Notes under the pieces: generated by a model | The model's database searches: none | Seen by the model: the letters and a program-made list of their open reading frames with translations, nothing else | What the model was told of the DNA's origin: nothing | Program-made: the position numbers and the translations under genes | Assembly: GCA_036873755.1 (NCBI GenBank) | Contig: JAVTVY010057082.1 | Coordinates: 229,594 to 293,593, forward strand | Direction: 5' to 3' | Length of the DNA stretch: 64,000 nucleotides | Origin: Hanleya hanleyi | Taxonomy: Eukaryota; Mollusca; Polyplacophora; Lepidopleurida; Hanleyidae | Shown here: positions 48,401-51,930 of the stretch, one piece after another | How the letters are laid out: each line of letters opens with the position of its first letter | How positions within the stretch are numbered: the stretch's first letter is position 1

Positions 48401-48664
48401 TCTAGGTCTGCCTCATAGGTAGAGTTATAGTGTCAGTCTTGACAGGGTTCTGGTTTATCAAGGTTAAAAAATACTTGACATCTAATTATTGGGACCATGG
48501 ATAATGTCGGTATTTAGATGTTGGTCAGTTTATCCAGGTGTCTATATTCACAGGTTTCACTGTACATGTAAATGAAGGACTGTAGAAGGTGTACCTGTTT
48601 CCTGTCCATCCTGACTACTGACAGAGGTGCCGGATGAAGCCTGAATGTCTGTCTGTGACATCAT
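323..48664 (-). CDS. Giant multi-exon gene: repeat-rich N-terminal region plus long coiled coil (3' end outside window)
   Basis: Gene-level entry for the exons listed separately. Joining 48664-48595, 44790-30167, 29114-29058, 25314-25216, 24866-24770, 21481-21294, 20890-20786, 19823-19656, 18598-18476, 18121-17915, 15105-14917, 9630-9524, 8345-8182, 7273-7047, 3243-3094, 2519-2373 and 469-323 gives 16,869 nt, 5,623 codons without a stop. All junctions are GT-AG and all phases match. Residues ~1-4,900 are Ser/Thr/Asp/Gln-rich, disordered-looking and full of internal repeats; residues ~4,900-5,623 are Glu/Lys/Gln/Leu-rich with heptad character, hence long coiled coil. No signal peptide or membrane segment is visible. 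The layout suggests an intracellular scaffold (centrosomal, ciliary or cytoskeletal), which is inference. I could not match it to a named family and assign no symbol. The last donor in the window (ACG|GTGAGT at 323/322) shows that it continues leftwards. Confidence 0.85.
779..986. mobile_element. Pogo/Tigger-like MITE
   Basis: The left end CAGTGAAACCTGTGTAAACC follows a TA; the right end contains GGTCGGTTTACTCAGGTGTC and then CACAGGTTTCA, i.e. the inverted counterpart. Internal text is shared with 21147-21237 and 48421-48562. Confidence 0.65.
987..2372. other. Intron remainder
   Basis: Apart from the inverted repeat at 1440-1800, I see nothing recognisable. A 72-codon minus-strand frame at 1872-2090 is isolated, lacks splice context and is not called. 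Confidence 0.5.
1440..1800. mobile_element. MITE-like long inverted repeat
   Basis: Left arm about 1444-1545 and right arm about 1685-1795 are inverted copies: GTATTGTCAGACTTTTGTCC on the left against a right arm whose complement reads GTATTGTCAGTCTTTTGTCC, extending to ATGATTTGGT at the outer ends. About 140 bp of spacer; noncoding. Confidence 0.65.
2373..2519 (-). CDS. Exon, coiled coil
   Basis: Acceptor CTGTTGACAG|AAAGCT and donor GCACAT|GTAAGA; 147 nt, 49 codons, phase 0-0. It begins KAAMEFELQEKENELLKLTA and ends SEQRSDLEAH. Confidence 0.85.
3094..3243 (-). CDS. Exon, coiled coil
   Basis: A strong polypyrimidine tract and acceptor TATCAAAG|GTGCTC, donor AAAAAG|GTTTGT; 150 nt, 50 codons, phase 0-0. 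It begins VLNLQAEVKIWQQKYNGVCE and ends SIEGSEKK. Confidence 0.85.
3400..3665 (-). mobile_element. Degenerate tRNA-derived SINE
   Basis: On the minus strand a tRNA-like head has an A-box-like TGACCTAATGG and a B-box-like GGGTCCAATCC, with TGTCGGCCTCATAAGTGATA between them. The body then extends to about 3400. Both boxes are imperfect, so this is a decayed copy and not a tRNA gene. Confidence 0.5.
5140..6480 (+). repeat. Diverged pearl-like tandem units
   Basis: 'ctggtataa(a/g)ttcagt(a/g)agt/cttgg' occurs at about 5293 and 6127, and 'cttgaaatatggtg' or close forms at about 6022, 6161 and 6291. 'gacgacaatacc/gatgacaacacc' follows 'acagatg'. The MITE at 5378-5592 is inserted here. Frames in this stretch are short and not gene-like. 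Confidence 0.45.
5378..5592. mobile_element. 215-bp MITE with 5-bp duplication and internal direct repeat
   Basis: Flanked by CTGAG (5373-5377 and 5593-5597). The terminal inverted repeat begins CAGGTCGGGGAAATGTGCCT. An 84-bp unit is present twice in direct orientation (5378-5461, 5462-5545), followed by its first 47 bp inverted (5546-5592). A transcript could fold into a strong hairpin with two alternative partners. Confidence 0.8.
6642..6745. repeat. Dispersed ~110-bp repeat, copy 1 of 3
   Basis: 'cttctaatttttcga' ... 'agaagcagaaaa' ... 'gaggctaaatactatgacat'. Also at 21637-21755 and 24343-24420. Confidence 0.55.
6752..7003 (+). mobile_element. GTGAGTGA-type dispersed repeat, near-complete copy
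   Basis: Begins gaatgagggagtgaatatga, contains TTTCAACACTATTTCAGTCA, several CACACCCGG...CCCACGGG segments, and AGTTAGTCGCCTCTTACGGC. The same order is seen at 25942-26190. This family, with its GTGAGTGAGTGA start and TTAGTCGCCTCTTACG module, is typical of mollusc genomes as I recall them. Its end is 44 bp from the donor at 7047. Confidence 0.65.
7047..7273 (-). CDS. Exon, coiled coil
   Basis: Acceptor TTTCCACAG|CCCAAC and donor AATCAG|GTGTGT; 227 nt, phase 1 in and 0 out. The incoming G plus CC gives Ala: AQLESLSSEKQSMEIQLSQL. A long uninterrupted heptad region ends in RRQTEQLHNQ. Confidence 0.85.
7330..7850. repeat. Degenerate minisatellite, period roughly 45-50 bp
   Basis: Imperfect repeats of 'ataggcatggatgaccccaa' plus 'atccccatcaagcgattt', interrupted at 7478-7545 by a GTGAGTGA fragment. 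Much older than the 45-bp and 23-bp arrays, judging by divergence. It fills most of the 7274-8181 intron. Confidence 0.7.
7478..7545 (+). mobile_element. GTGAGTGA-type repeat, 5' fragment
   Basis: gtgagggagtgaataggg, TTTAATGTCGCTTTCAACAC and CATATCACGACGGGAAG. It interrupts the degenerate minisatellite of 7330-7850. Confidence 0.55.
8182..8345 (-). CDS. Exon, coiled coil
   Basis: Acceptor GTTCTACAG|ACAGGT and donor TACAAAG|GTATAC; 164 nt, phase 2 in and 1 out. After the split Gln codon it begins QVGELVKERHEALAKLKTLE and ends PEDVENYK. Split codons on both sides match the neighbours, which confirms the join. Confidence 0.85.
8385..8660. repeat. Dispersed repeat ('ccagg/tttcaag' type)
   Basis: 'cttgaaaaatacttttccag' at the left and 'caaggattttccagcttttc' at the right form a loose inverted repeat. 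Similar wording occurs at 47215-47650. The 117-codon frame across it has no gene features. Confidence 0.4.
9524..9630 (-). CDS. Exon, coiled coil
   Basis: Acceptor TTATCCTCAG|AATTTA and donor TATAAACA|GTAAGT; 107 nt, phase 0 in and 2 out. It begins NLREMKSQYEEKVRQVEEEA and ends NTLESTYK, with a split Gln codon. Confidence 0.85.
9790..10060 (+). repeat. Pearl-like fragments
   Basis: 'tgacctccacctttgacctc' and 'gagtcaccttgacctttcat' with intervening 'aaagtttggtcatgacttgc', the vocabulary of the same element class, without a clear tail. Confidence 0.4.
10388..10771. repeat. 45-bp minisatellite, about 8.5 copies
   Basis: Unit contains atatcaccaaactgtaacca and tgcatgattaatggcgaggg, then cttgg (45 bp). 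One unit has an 18-bp partial duplication (near 10600-10620). As 45 is divisible by three and the unit lacks stops in some frames, long antisense frames appear (10324-10795); they are not genes. Confidence 0.95.
11050..11536 (+). repeat. Pearl-like fragments leading into the 23-bp array
   Basis: 'gtgacgcttgaccttttgac', 'gtgaccttgacctctgacct' and 'cacagtgaccgtgacctca' at intervals of about 110-250 bp. The last of these is followed by the first 23-bp minisatellite unit. Confidence 0.45.
11537..12335. repeat. 23-bp minisatellite, about 35 units
   Basis: Unit close to gatactcgatacactgtcagacg, with shorter ~19-bp variants (gaatatacactgtcagacg). The unit has no stop in any plus frame, so the 23-bp period cycles through all three frames and creates spurious frames of 126 and 153 codons. 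It follows a pearl-like sequence (tcacagtgaccgtgacctc). Confidence 0.95.
12586..12678 (-). CDS. Candidate alternative first exon of the giant gene
   Basis: A 31-codon frame from an ATG at 12678-12676 to a donor GAG|GTAAGA. It reads MSNYNNNDGPQTENYSSSVN and then LFLSTAEYALE. It ends in phase 0 and the next downstream exon (9630) starts in phase 0, so a transcript starting here would join into NLREMKSQYEE in frame. No upstream AG in the open stretch gives a phase-0 entry, so it does not fit as a cassette between 14917 and 9630. An alternative promoter making a short coiled-coil isoform is the best reading. No TATA box is evident and no transcript evidence is available. Confidence 0.4.
12727..14916. 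other. Intron remainder
   Basis: AT-rich, with a G-run near 13387 and the diverged repeat at 13530-13970. No exon with matching phase was found between 12727 and 14916. Confidence 0.5.
13530..13970. repeat. Dispersed repeat, three diverged units
   Basis: 'attgtaattctgga(c/a)agg', 'aacatgggaga(g)ata', 'gtccaaatctggcaaa', 'tgtgacatttgg' recur in the same order three times, and a further copy lies at about 55015-55165. Noncoding. Confidence 0.6.
14917..15105 (-). CDS. Exon, helical segment with Trp residues
   Basis: Acceptor ATGTTGTAG|ATGACG and donor TTGAAG|GTGATT; 189 nt, 63 codons, phase 0-0. It begins MTSDIKEIMTHVQRDTGLSP and contains VDMVCELWRRNEASGRKLLE. It is less regular than its neighbours, with Trp, Cys and Pro, and may be a small folded module in the rod. 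Confidence 0.85.
16010..16590 (+). mobile_element. Pearl-like tandem array, ~128-bp unit
   Basis: About four units sharing aaaagttattgtccggaa, aaaattttaacttggcccc, aggtggc-cca and caatcccaagcgagatcttg, with gtcggacagacccc and a stem (gcccttcgggc) at the end. The element text parallels 59820-61530 but is diverged. Between it and 15105 the intron holds only dispersed-repeat fragments such as 15955-16012. Confidence 0.65.
16680..16870 (+). mobile_element. Pearl-like fragment with ACGG tail
   Basis: tgtcacaatgaccttgacct, tgccaagtttgataccaacc, then ggacagacggacggacagat. One unit only. Confidence 0.5.
17091..17146 (+). mobile_element. GTGAGTGA-type repeat, 5' fragment
   Basis: gtgagtgagtgaataggttt, AACGTCGCTTTCAACAAC and CAGTCATATCACGACG only. 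Confidence 0.55.
17431..17876. mobile_element. Palindromic MITE (same family as the left part of 44823-46990)
   Basis: About 446 bp. Ends read aaggGGAAATGCAAAC and, inverted, AAGGTGAAATGCAAGG. Its reverse complement aligns along its length with 44823-45265, sharing AAGTATTTTGTCTCC, AGTTGGTATCTCAAGCCC and GATAAGCGATG. Each copy is itself a degenerate palindrome. Noncoding. Confidence 0.75.
17915..18121 (-). CDS. Exon, coiled coil with Ser/Gly break
   Basis: Acceptor ATATTCAG|GCATCA and donor AAAATG|GTAAGT; 207 nt, 69 codons, phase 0-0. A coiled-coil half beginning ASEKELARQLQRAKDRVRNM is followed by a non-helical stretch, LPLGSNIPGSSRKGSYDLPH, which probably makes a hinge in the rod. A palindromic MITE (17431-17876) lies 38 bp beyond its donor. 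Confidence 0.85.
18476..18598 (-). CDS. Exon, coiled coil
   Basis: Acceptor TGTTGCAG|GTGAAG and donor CTACTG|GTATGT; 123 nt, 41 codons, phase 0-0. It begins VKSLEKRLQVTEERFFQERS and ends LLTENAKLL. Confidence 0.85.
18959..19647. repeat. ~520-bp spaced intronic duplication beside a coding exon
   Basis: aaacaatgatgggagataat plus ~95 bp more occurs at 18959-19075 and 19481-19595. A second shared piece (gaaaaggtct(t/c)(g/a)atagttttct) lies at about 19437 and 19618. The right copy abuts the exon at 19656. Confidence 0.75.
19656..19823 (-). CDS. Exon, coiled coil
   Basis: Acceptor CATTCACAG|AAAGAG and donor AAAATG|GTGGGT; 168 nt, 56 codons, phase 0-0. It begins KELLDVKELLRQSSQHIHQI and ends AAEKM. 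A partial copy of its downstream flank lies about 0.5 kb away (see the duplication at 18959-19647). Confidence 0.8.
20030..20450 (+). mobile_element. Pearl-like array, two diverged ~160-bp units
   Basis: aagtttcggaagcatccagt/aagtttcagaagcatatgat and gttgattacacaa recur, followed by ggacggccagacagacagat and ggcc...gcctccagc. Fills most of the 19824-20785 intron; nothing else is recognised there. Confidence 0.5.
20786..20890 (-). CDS. Exon, coiled coil
   Basis: Acceptor TTATCCAG|GTTGCA and donor CTAAAG|GTAAAA; 105 nt, 35 codons, phase 0-0. It begins VASANKQLNAAIRTADSNSG and ends LEVSSLK. Confidence 0.8.
21147..21237. mobile_element. Fragment of the Tigger-like MITE
   Basis: Left-end copy (CAGCGAAACCTGTGTAAACC, then ACCATGCTGGGGACCAGATT) without a right end. 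Confidence 0.55.
21294..21481 (-). CDS. Exon, coiled coil
   Basis: Acceptor TTACGCAG|TAAGAA and donor GCAGAG|GTATTA; 188 nt, phase 1 in and 0 out. The incoming G plus TA gives Val: VRITELQEQLSQVQQQMILV. Strong heptad pattern throughout. The 2.2-kb TA-flanked element sits in the intron just upstream. Confidence 0.85.
21637..21755. repeat. Dispersed ~110-bp repeat, copy 2 of 3
   Basis: 'ctactaatttttcgaatggc', 'gactttgaagcagaaataac', 'gaggctaaatactgtggcat'. Immediately left of the 2.2-kb TA-flanked element. Confidence 0.6.
21860..24080. mobile_element. 2.2-kb DNA transposon-like element with TA duplication, no transposase
   Basis: Both ends read CGGTAAGTTCCCTAAGTATT inward (left from 21860; right, reverse complement, from 24080), the identity extending to TCG, and both are flanked by TA (21858-21859 and 24081-24082). 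Subterminal copies of CCTAAGTA(A)TTCG recur at the left end (21880-21985). This resembles Tc1/mariner/pogo-type structure. The interior is visibly richer in CpG than the flanks. The longest frame is 150 codons (23502-23954, plus strand, starting MTEYALVPYVLIQGYTRICD) and matches nothing I recognise, so the element is probably non-autonomous. Confidence 0.8.
24343..24420. repeat. Dispersed ~110-bp repeat, copy 3 of 3
   Basis: 'cttctaatttttcgacaggc', 'agactttgaagcagaaaatt'. Right of the 2.2-kb element, so that element is bracketed by two copies in the same orientation. Confidence 0.6.
24770..24866 (-). CDS. Exon, coiled coil
   Basis: Acceptor GATGACAG|GAAATG and donor TCTAATG|GTTTGT; 97 nt, phase 0 in and 1 out. 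It begins EMLESQCRKLQIENSSLQTE and continues with a Lys/Gln-rich helix with regular Leu spacing. Confidence 0.8.
25216..25314 (-). CDS. Exon, 33 codons, start of the coiled coil
   Basis: Acceptor CCATTTCAG|AGTATT and donor GAAAAG|GTATGT; 99 nt, phase 0-0. It begins SIDGPIGKKRTIPVLSSGYK and ends QDVRTFLIEK. The basic, proline-containing start gives way to a helical segment that runs into the next exon. Confidence 0.8.
25942..26190 (+). mobile_element. GTGAGTGA-type dispersed repeat, near-complete copy
   Basis: Matches 6752-7003 in order: gagtgagtgaatatgattta, TTTCAGTCGTATCACGACG, CACGGG segments, GTTAGTCGCCTCTTACGACA, AGCTCTCTGAGGGGCTGAGG, then a GTGTGCACAATGACAC tail. Confidence 0.65.
26680..28810. 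mobile_element. Large inverted-repeat unit in an intron
   Basis: The left arm near 26690-26800 (cacctcagttccttgtc, tatttctgtgtg, accagaaatgctggc) reappears in reverse complement at about 28675-28800. The arms are imperfect, ~100-130 bp. The right arm carries three copies of a 20-bp unit gcacatggaactgacaacga (about 28696-28757). Between the arms lies the recurrent TGTCGGAC/AGACGGA motif. No gene is seen inside. Confidence 0.55.
27104..28105. repeat. Scattered ~23-bp motif TGTCGGACaaAC..AGACGGA
   Basis: Copies or part-copies begin near 27104, 27285, 27471, 27524 (inverted), 27687, 27705, 27885 and 28083, mostly 150-200 bp apart. The best copies read tgtcggacaaacaaagacgg and its complement. The spacer DNA is otherwise unrelated and AT-rich. 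Confidence 0.6.
29058..29114 (-). CDS. Exon, 19 codons, linker before the coiled coil
   Basis: Acceptor TGTATAG|GAAATC and donor GGGGAG|GTAAGA; 57 nt, phase 0 at both ends. It reads EIRDDNDSHPITLRGDQGE, an acidic linker between the repeat-rich region and the coiled coil. Because it is symmetric (0-0) it could be skipped without a frameshift. Confidence 0.7.
29115..30166. other. Intron between the giant exon and exon 29058-29114
   Basis: AT-rich intron, about 1.05 kb. No repeat family or exon recognised. Confidence 0.6.
30167..44790 (-). CDS. Giant internal exon (14,624 bp), repeat-rich N-terminal region
   Basis: An uninterrupted frame of 4,874 codons between acceptor TTATTGCAG|ATGTG (44791/44790) and donor GAGGTG|GTAAGC (30167/30166), entering in phase 1 and leaving in phase 0. 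In protein order: a basic/Ser-rich start with Asp/Glu motifs (SDWDDISLS); sixteen 19-aa repeats (about 43905-42970); Ser/Thr-rich linker; a duplicated block with SELLKWRQLRK (about 40440-39650 and 38640-37900); about seven 130-150 aa Ser/Gln-rich repeats; twenty-eight 28-aa repeats (34455-36810); an Asp run (33235-33277); short Ser/Thr repeats with DHRNTSS (about 33130-32710); and eight ~75-aa acidic repeats with SVSDTA (about 32110-30180). Overlapping antisense ORFs are shadows. This is a very large internal exon for an animal gene. Function unknown. Confidence 0.9.
30180..32110 (-). repeat. Coding repeat of ~75 aa, 8 copies, at the end of the giant exon
   Basis: Each unit has an acidic lead (LEDDKSVSDTAVAAVMDALQ), a LDxEMDxDM stretch, a basic patch, and TTQEDGDIQMS followed by VDSSAGFSGL. 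I count eight units; units 6 and 7 are nearly identical. A related SLSDTAASARRVLEEEF motif also occurs once near the N terminus (about 44070-44110), so the motif is older than this array. Confidence 0.85.
32710..33130 (-). repeat. Short Ser/Thr-rich coding repeats
   Basis: About nine imperfect copies of a unit of roughly 15 aa, typified by TDHRNTSSTSSSS (variants ADHTNM, TDRRTVSST, TEQTNMSST). Low complexity, probably disordered and heavily phosphorylatable; the function is inference. Confidence 0.8.
33235..33277 (-). repeat. Aspartate run (GAT/GAC microsatellite) in the coding region
   Basis: A trinucleotide run (cat/cgt on the plus strand) encodes a continuous run of Asp followed by Glu residues. 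It marks the boundary between the Ser/Gln-rich repeats and the Ser/Thr-rich repeats. Confidence 0.9.
33690..39100 (-). repeat. Degenerate 130-150 aa coding repeat, about 7 copies
   Basis: Recurring order within the giant exon: Q-run and LLQSPASYQG, then IQDGSGTSLLVQCN, SQNVSLLSFPDL, SDPVLQ.QQE, then ER..S.R..SHSFDN.T and ERR.L..Q.S.IP. About seven copies are recognisable between 39100 and 33690; the 28-aa minisatellite sits inside this series. The Gln runs are encoded mainly by CAA (for example near 37103-37121 and 34189-34208). Confidence 0.8.
34455..36810 (-). repeat. Coding minisatellite, 84 bp / 28 aa, 28 copies
   Basis: Unit LPLDQGSKSQEVHVTMPASP followed by ALSSDATT, repeated 28 times in frame with very few substitutions (A/T before LSS, V/I before TMP, DQ/DK, T/A/N). 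Two units are shortened to VTMPALSS, losing four codons. The near-identity of neighbours implies recent expansion or gene conversion, and copy number is likely to vary between alleles. Confidence 0.95.
37900..40440 (-). repeat. Duplicated ~250-300 aa block in the giant exon
   Basis: Two copies, about 40440-39650 and 38640-37900, share in order FPTVS.LFQM.LD, SSKTLTAKQNS, SDLSTKDSLPAFASPSELLK plus WRQLRK, and VSSLPDF.SPK.VLK. The SELLKWRQLRK segment is the best-conserved stretch and looks like the most structured part of the N-terminal region. It is tandem-like, with about 1 kb of other coding sequence between the copies. Confidence 0.85.
42970..43905 (-). repeat. Coding tandem repeat, 57 bp / 19 aa, about 16 copies
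   Basis: Inside the giant exon. The consensus unit is close to SSSTNILQVGRIQSSSVDP (19 aa). I count sixteen units running into each other, the outer ones more diverged (the last reads LSSPNVQQPGRIHILPIDP). Spacing by Ser-Val-Asp-Pro is constant. Antisense ORFs here (43026-43593) are shadows of the repeat. Confidence 0.9.
45436..45500 (+). promoter_or_regulatory. Promoter-like segment upstream of the P2X7-like exon
   Basis: CACGTG E-box at 45436-45441, a perfect CRE palindrome TGACGTCA at 45448-45455, and a TATA-like ctatatatta at 45491-45500, 68 bp before the ATG. Such a compact set is unusual in this AT-rich intronic DNA and suggests the element carries its own promoter. Confidence 0.45.
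45568..45749 (+). CDS. First exon resembling P2X7-C-terminal-domain (ballast-like) multicopy proteins; rest missing
   Basis: ATG in a good context (ACCATGG), then an acidic leader MEEYASDDDLYTEDINGHLD, LPYQFEP, an acidic stretch, and RLVNTY followed by a split codon at donor TACTG|GTATGT (phase 2). The pattern 'acidic leader, YxFEP, R(L/V)xNTxW' matches what I recall of invertebrate proteins carrying the P2X7 intracellular domain, where Cys-rich sequence follows. I find no matching downstream exon in 45750-46860, so this is probably a captured or truncated copy. It lies antisense in an intron of the giant gene, between ~125-bp inverted repeats. The family assignment is tentative. Confidence 0.45.
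47205..47660. repeat. Dispersed repeat ('ccagg/tttcaag' type)
   Basis: 'gacaaaattccaggactttt' left and 'cttttccaggactc', 'caaggctttccaggtcctgg' right; a relative of 8385-8660. Nothing else is recognised in 46991-48420 apart from the GTGAGTGA fragment. Confidence 0.4.
47929..48025 (+). mobile_element. GTGAGTGA-type repeat, 5' fragment
   Basis: gtgagtgagtgagtgagtat, TTAACATTGCTTTCAACACT, TTTCAGTCATATGACG, then the CCTATTACTTTTCACACC module. Confidence 0.55.
48421..48562. mobile_element. Fragment of the Tigger-like MITE, right end intact
   Basis: Ends CACAGGTTTCACTG at 48562 followed by TA. Internal GTCTTGACAGGGTTCTGG is shared with the copy at 21147. It lies 33 bp from the donor of the ATG exon, so it is well inside the first coding intron's start. 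Confidence 0.55.
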
Positions 48665-48697
48665 GGTCAGAACTGTGTTATCACAGCTAACAGGTGC
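48595..48697 (-). CDS. Exon with start codon of the giant gene
   Basis: Acceptor TATTTCAG before 48697 and donor ACAG|GTACAC at 48594. Tandem ATGs lie at 48664-48662 and 48661-48659, giving MMSQTDIQASSGTSVSSQDG and then QET. The exon ends in phase 1; its final G joins AT of the next exon to make GAT (Asp), so the reading continues DVNKTVSS. The frame is open upstream of the ATG back to the acceptor, but the preceding exon carries an in-frame stop, which favours this ATG as the start. Confidence 0.75.
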
Positions 48698-49214
48698 CTG
48701 AAATAGTCATCTGAAATAGAAGTCAGAAACTAAGTGTTCAGAGAGGCATGATCTACATTTAATTTCAGACTGCTGCCAAATCAGGGATAGAAATTTTCTA
48801 AAAAATTTAACCACTCTCCCTACACCCAATGTTGTGCTTGAGCTACAGATGGTCGATTGGTCATTATATTTTAATACCAGCATCTGGATTTTTTCAGTTG
48901 TAGGGGCTCCCACCGATTAATCGATCTATCCTGACCTCTTCGGATCTATCCTGACCTCTATCTGAGATTTAGTTGTAACTTTTTCTCATTCCATGATTTG
49001 ACGCAAAATGAAAGTTACCGTACTATGACACCAGATCTGTAAATGGAACTGGGGACCTACATCGTAGGTAACCAAAGTTTGTTGTGAAGCTGGCATGAAG
49101 TCCAGTAAAATTATTTTGATGGGACCAAAGATTGAATGGACATATACCATGAATGTGTGACATTCAAGACAAGCCCCACTTCCTCCATTTTCCAATGGAC
49201 AATAACAGGAAACA

Positions 49215-49455
49215 AATGTGTTGAGTAGAGGGAGGGAATTTGGCTTAATGTCACACTCAAGTTTGTTTCACTCATATGGTGACAGTCAGTTTGGTTGGTG
49301 GAGGAAGCCGGAGTACCCGGTGAGAACCACCGCCCTTCGGCAAGTAACTGACAAACTTTCACACATGGACCAGCTGGGCTCGAACCCGTGCCGGTTCAGT
49401 GGTGTGAGGCTAGAGGTCACCAGCGAAGCACCTTAGACCACTCGGTCACCGAGGG
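49215..49455 (-). mobile_element. tRNA-derived SINE
   Basis: The minus-strand head has an A box (GGTGACCGAGTGGTCTAAGG) and a B box (GGGTTCGAGCCC), then a body containing CTTGCCGAAGGGCGGTGG and GGGTACTCCGGCTTCCTCCA. I recall closely similar sequences as common SINEs in bivalve genomes. It lies in the intron between the UTR exon and the ATG exon, sense with the gene. Confidence 0.65.
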
Positions 49456-50772
49456 CCAGTAGATGTAGTGATAGTCCAACTCCAAGCGAACTAAATTTAG
49501 TAATCCATCAGAGGAATAGCAAGCAAACGAAAAAATTACTAGTTTTCAACCTGTGACAGTCCCTTTGCACTTTGCATGTCTGTCCTAAATTGCTAACACT
49601 ACCTGTCAAAGACTGCTTTTTCACAAGAATCTGATTCTCGTCAGCAGTCCTTCAAAATAATTTCAGCAATCTGTATACAAATCAAACCAAGCTTTGGATT
49701 CCCGTGGATTCCTACAGAGTTAGATCGCAAGAATCTCTTCAGATTACCGCAGATTTTGATGAAGAGCAAGGCCTGTCACTCCATGTAAATTCATAGAAAG
49801 CATGAGAGAACATCTGTTAATAATCTGTTAAGCTATTCCCTGAGCAAACAATGAATTGCCTGTGGTTTCAGCGCACATGGTGAGCAAAAGGTCCACCAAA
49901 TTTATTTCAGTTCATGCAGAACACCTTCAAGACCATGTGATCTTTCATGTGACTGGCTATAAAAATGGTTATTTTGAACGGTCATACGTACAAATTACAT
50001 CAATATGAGATGCGGTTGACGGTTTTATTGGCCGGTCGAATAAAACGAATGAGCTGTTAGCTTACGTTCGCTGCACACAGTGAGGATTTCGCCTCATGAG
50101 GCAGAATTATAAAAAAAGTTTGATATTTTTCTCTTGGCCTCGCGAGGCAAAAACCTCACCAAAAACTACCAGCACACAAGAGAAATCGCCTGAGCCAAGA
50201 AGCAATTGAGACGGTTACATGTAGCTCAGGGGATAGCTCTCATGTGCGCTGAGCTTAACCCTCTCTGTACTGTATCGGTACAATTGTACCGATAGAAATA
50301 TAGTTCAATGATTGTCTGTCGTCATGGTCGTTGGCATACAAAAATACAGACTTTCTAGATAAATATTTTCATCATATTATATCTTGTTCGAAAGCTTGGA
50401 GTATAATCTTTGAAACTATGTAGGCGATGGTAAGTATATATTCGCTGCATTCATGTTCAGGACAGTGTTGATACCAGCTTGGAACTGTTAAAAATGCCGG
50501 TACAGAGAGAGTTAATGTATGTTATTTGTGGTCTCTCTTTTGCTCATCTGAGAGATGTTTGAGGTGAGTGGTTGAAAGCTCTCCTGTTTTTTGCTCATGG
50601 CTTACACTGCCCTAAATCCTTGAACATTTCAGTAAAACATGAAAGGTGAAACGTAAAGGGTTTTAACAACATCGTTATTACACATCCTACCATGCTTACA
50701 CATAATTTTGTGAAAAAATTTGTGAAAAGAATGCCAAACTTGTTTGCATTGATCAGTTTATGTCCAACCCAC
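49456..50772. other. Intron remainder near the 5' end of the giant gene
   Basis: No exon recognised. There is a palindromic stretch around 50090-50155 (gatttcgcctcatgaggcag / cctcgcgaggcaaaa) and the motif 'ggtacaattgtacc' near 50277, but no known element. Confidence 0.4.
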
Positions 50773-50849
50773 CTTCAAGCCAGTCCTTATTTCAGCTATT
50801 TCTTTCTCGGTTAGTGCAATGTCAACACATCCGATTCATCGTGCCATTT
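50773..50849 (-). other. Probable 5' untranslated exon of the giant gene
   Basis: A 77-nt segment bounded on the minus strand by a pyrimidine-rich acceptor (TTTCTTGCAG) and a donor AAG|GTGGGT. The frame that continues in phase 0 into the next exon reads ALTEKEIAEIRTGLK at its 3' end but has an in-frame TGA near its 5' end and no ATG after it. The simplest reading is therefore 5' UTR, with translation starting in the next exon. Two short upstream ORFs (ATG GCA CGA TGA and ATG AAT CGG ATG TGT TGA) lie inside it and could damp translation. The acceptor implies a further upstream exon, which I did not find. Confidence 0.5.
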
Positions 50850-50896
50850 CTGCAAGAAATAAAATATATAATTAACATACATGACGTAGTTAGGTA

Positions 50897-51930
50897 ACTG
50901 TTAACTGTCACACCAATGGTTTGTGGGCAGTGACTGTCATTGTCATGACTGTCACACCAGTAGACAGACACACCAATGAGCTGTGAACTGTCACAGCAGT
51001 GCACTGTCACAGCAATTGACTGTCACAGTAGACTGTCAGTGGACTGTCGCAGCAATGATCAATGGATTGTTACACCAGTAGATTGTCACACCAAAGATCA
51101 ATGGACTGTCACACCAGTAGGCTGTAACACCAATGATCAATGGACTGTCACACCAGTAGACTGTCACACCAATGGGCTATGGACTGTCACACCAGTAGGC
51201 TGTAACAGCAATGATCCATTGACTGTCACACCAGTAGACTGTCACACCAATGGGCTATGGACTGTCACACTAGTAGACAGACACATCAATGAGCTGTAAA
51301 CTGTCACAGCGATGGACTGTCACAGCAGTGCACTGTCACAGCAATGGACTGTCACAGTAGACTGTCAGTGGACTGTCACAGCAATGATCCATTGACTGTC
51401 ACACCAGTAGACTGTAACACCAATGGGCTATGGACTGTCACACCAGTAGGCTGTAACACCAATGATCCATTGACTGTCACACCAGTAGACTGTAACACCA
51501 ATGGGCTATGGACTGTCACACCAGTAGGCTGTAACAGCAATGATCCATTGACTGTCACACCAGTAGACTGTAACACCAATGGGCTATGGACTGTCACACC
51601 AGTAGGCTGTAACACCAATGATCCATTGACTGTCACACCAGTAGACTGTAACACCAATGGGCTATGGACTGTCACACCAGTAGGCTGTAACAGCAATGAT
51701 CCATTGACTGTCACACCAGTAGACTGTAACACCAATGGGCTATGGACTGTCACACCAGTAGGCTGTAACACCAATGATCCATTGACTGTCACACCAGTAG
51801 ACTGTAACACCAATGGGCTATGGACTGTCACAACAATGGACTACATGTATCATACCAATGGACTGTCACAGCAATGGACTGTCACAGCAATGGACTGTCA
51901 CAGCAATGGACTGACAGACCAATGGATTAT
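50897..51930. repeat. 39-bp minisatellite with 78-bp dimeric higher-order period
   Basis: Monomers of 39 bp (gactgtcacaccagtagact plus gtaacaccaatgggctatg, alternating with ...aggctgtaacaccaatgatc). From about 51387 the two types alternate strictly, giving a 78-bp period; the left part is irregular. Frames of 196 (+) and 151 (-) codons here are repeat artefacts. It lies just upstream of the probable UTR exon. Confidence 0.95.

Noticed and set aside
323..48664. Naming the giant gene as a specific centrosomal or golgin family member
   Set aside because: Coiled-coil composition alone is not diagnostic and no family-specific motif was recognised.
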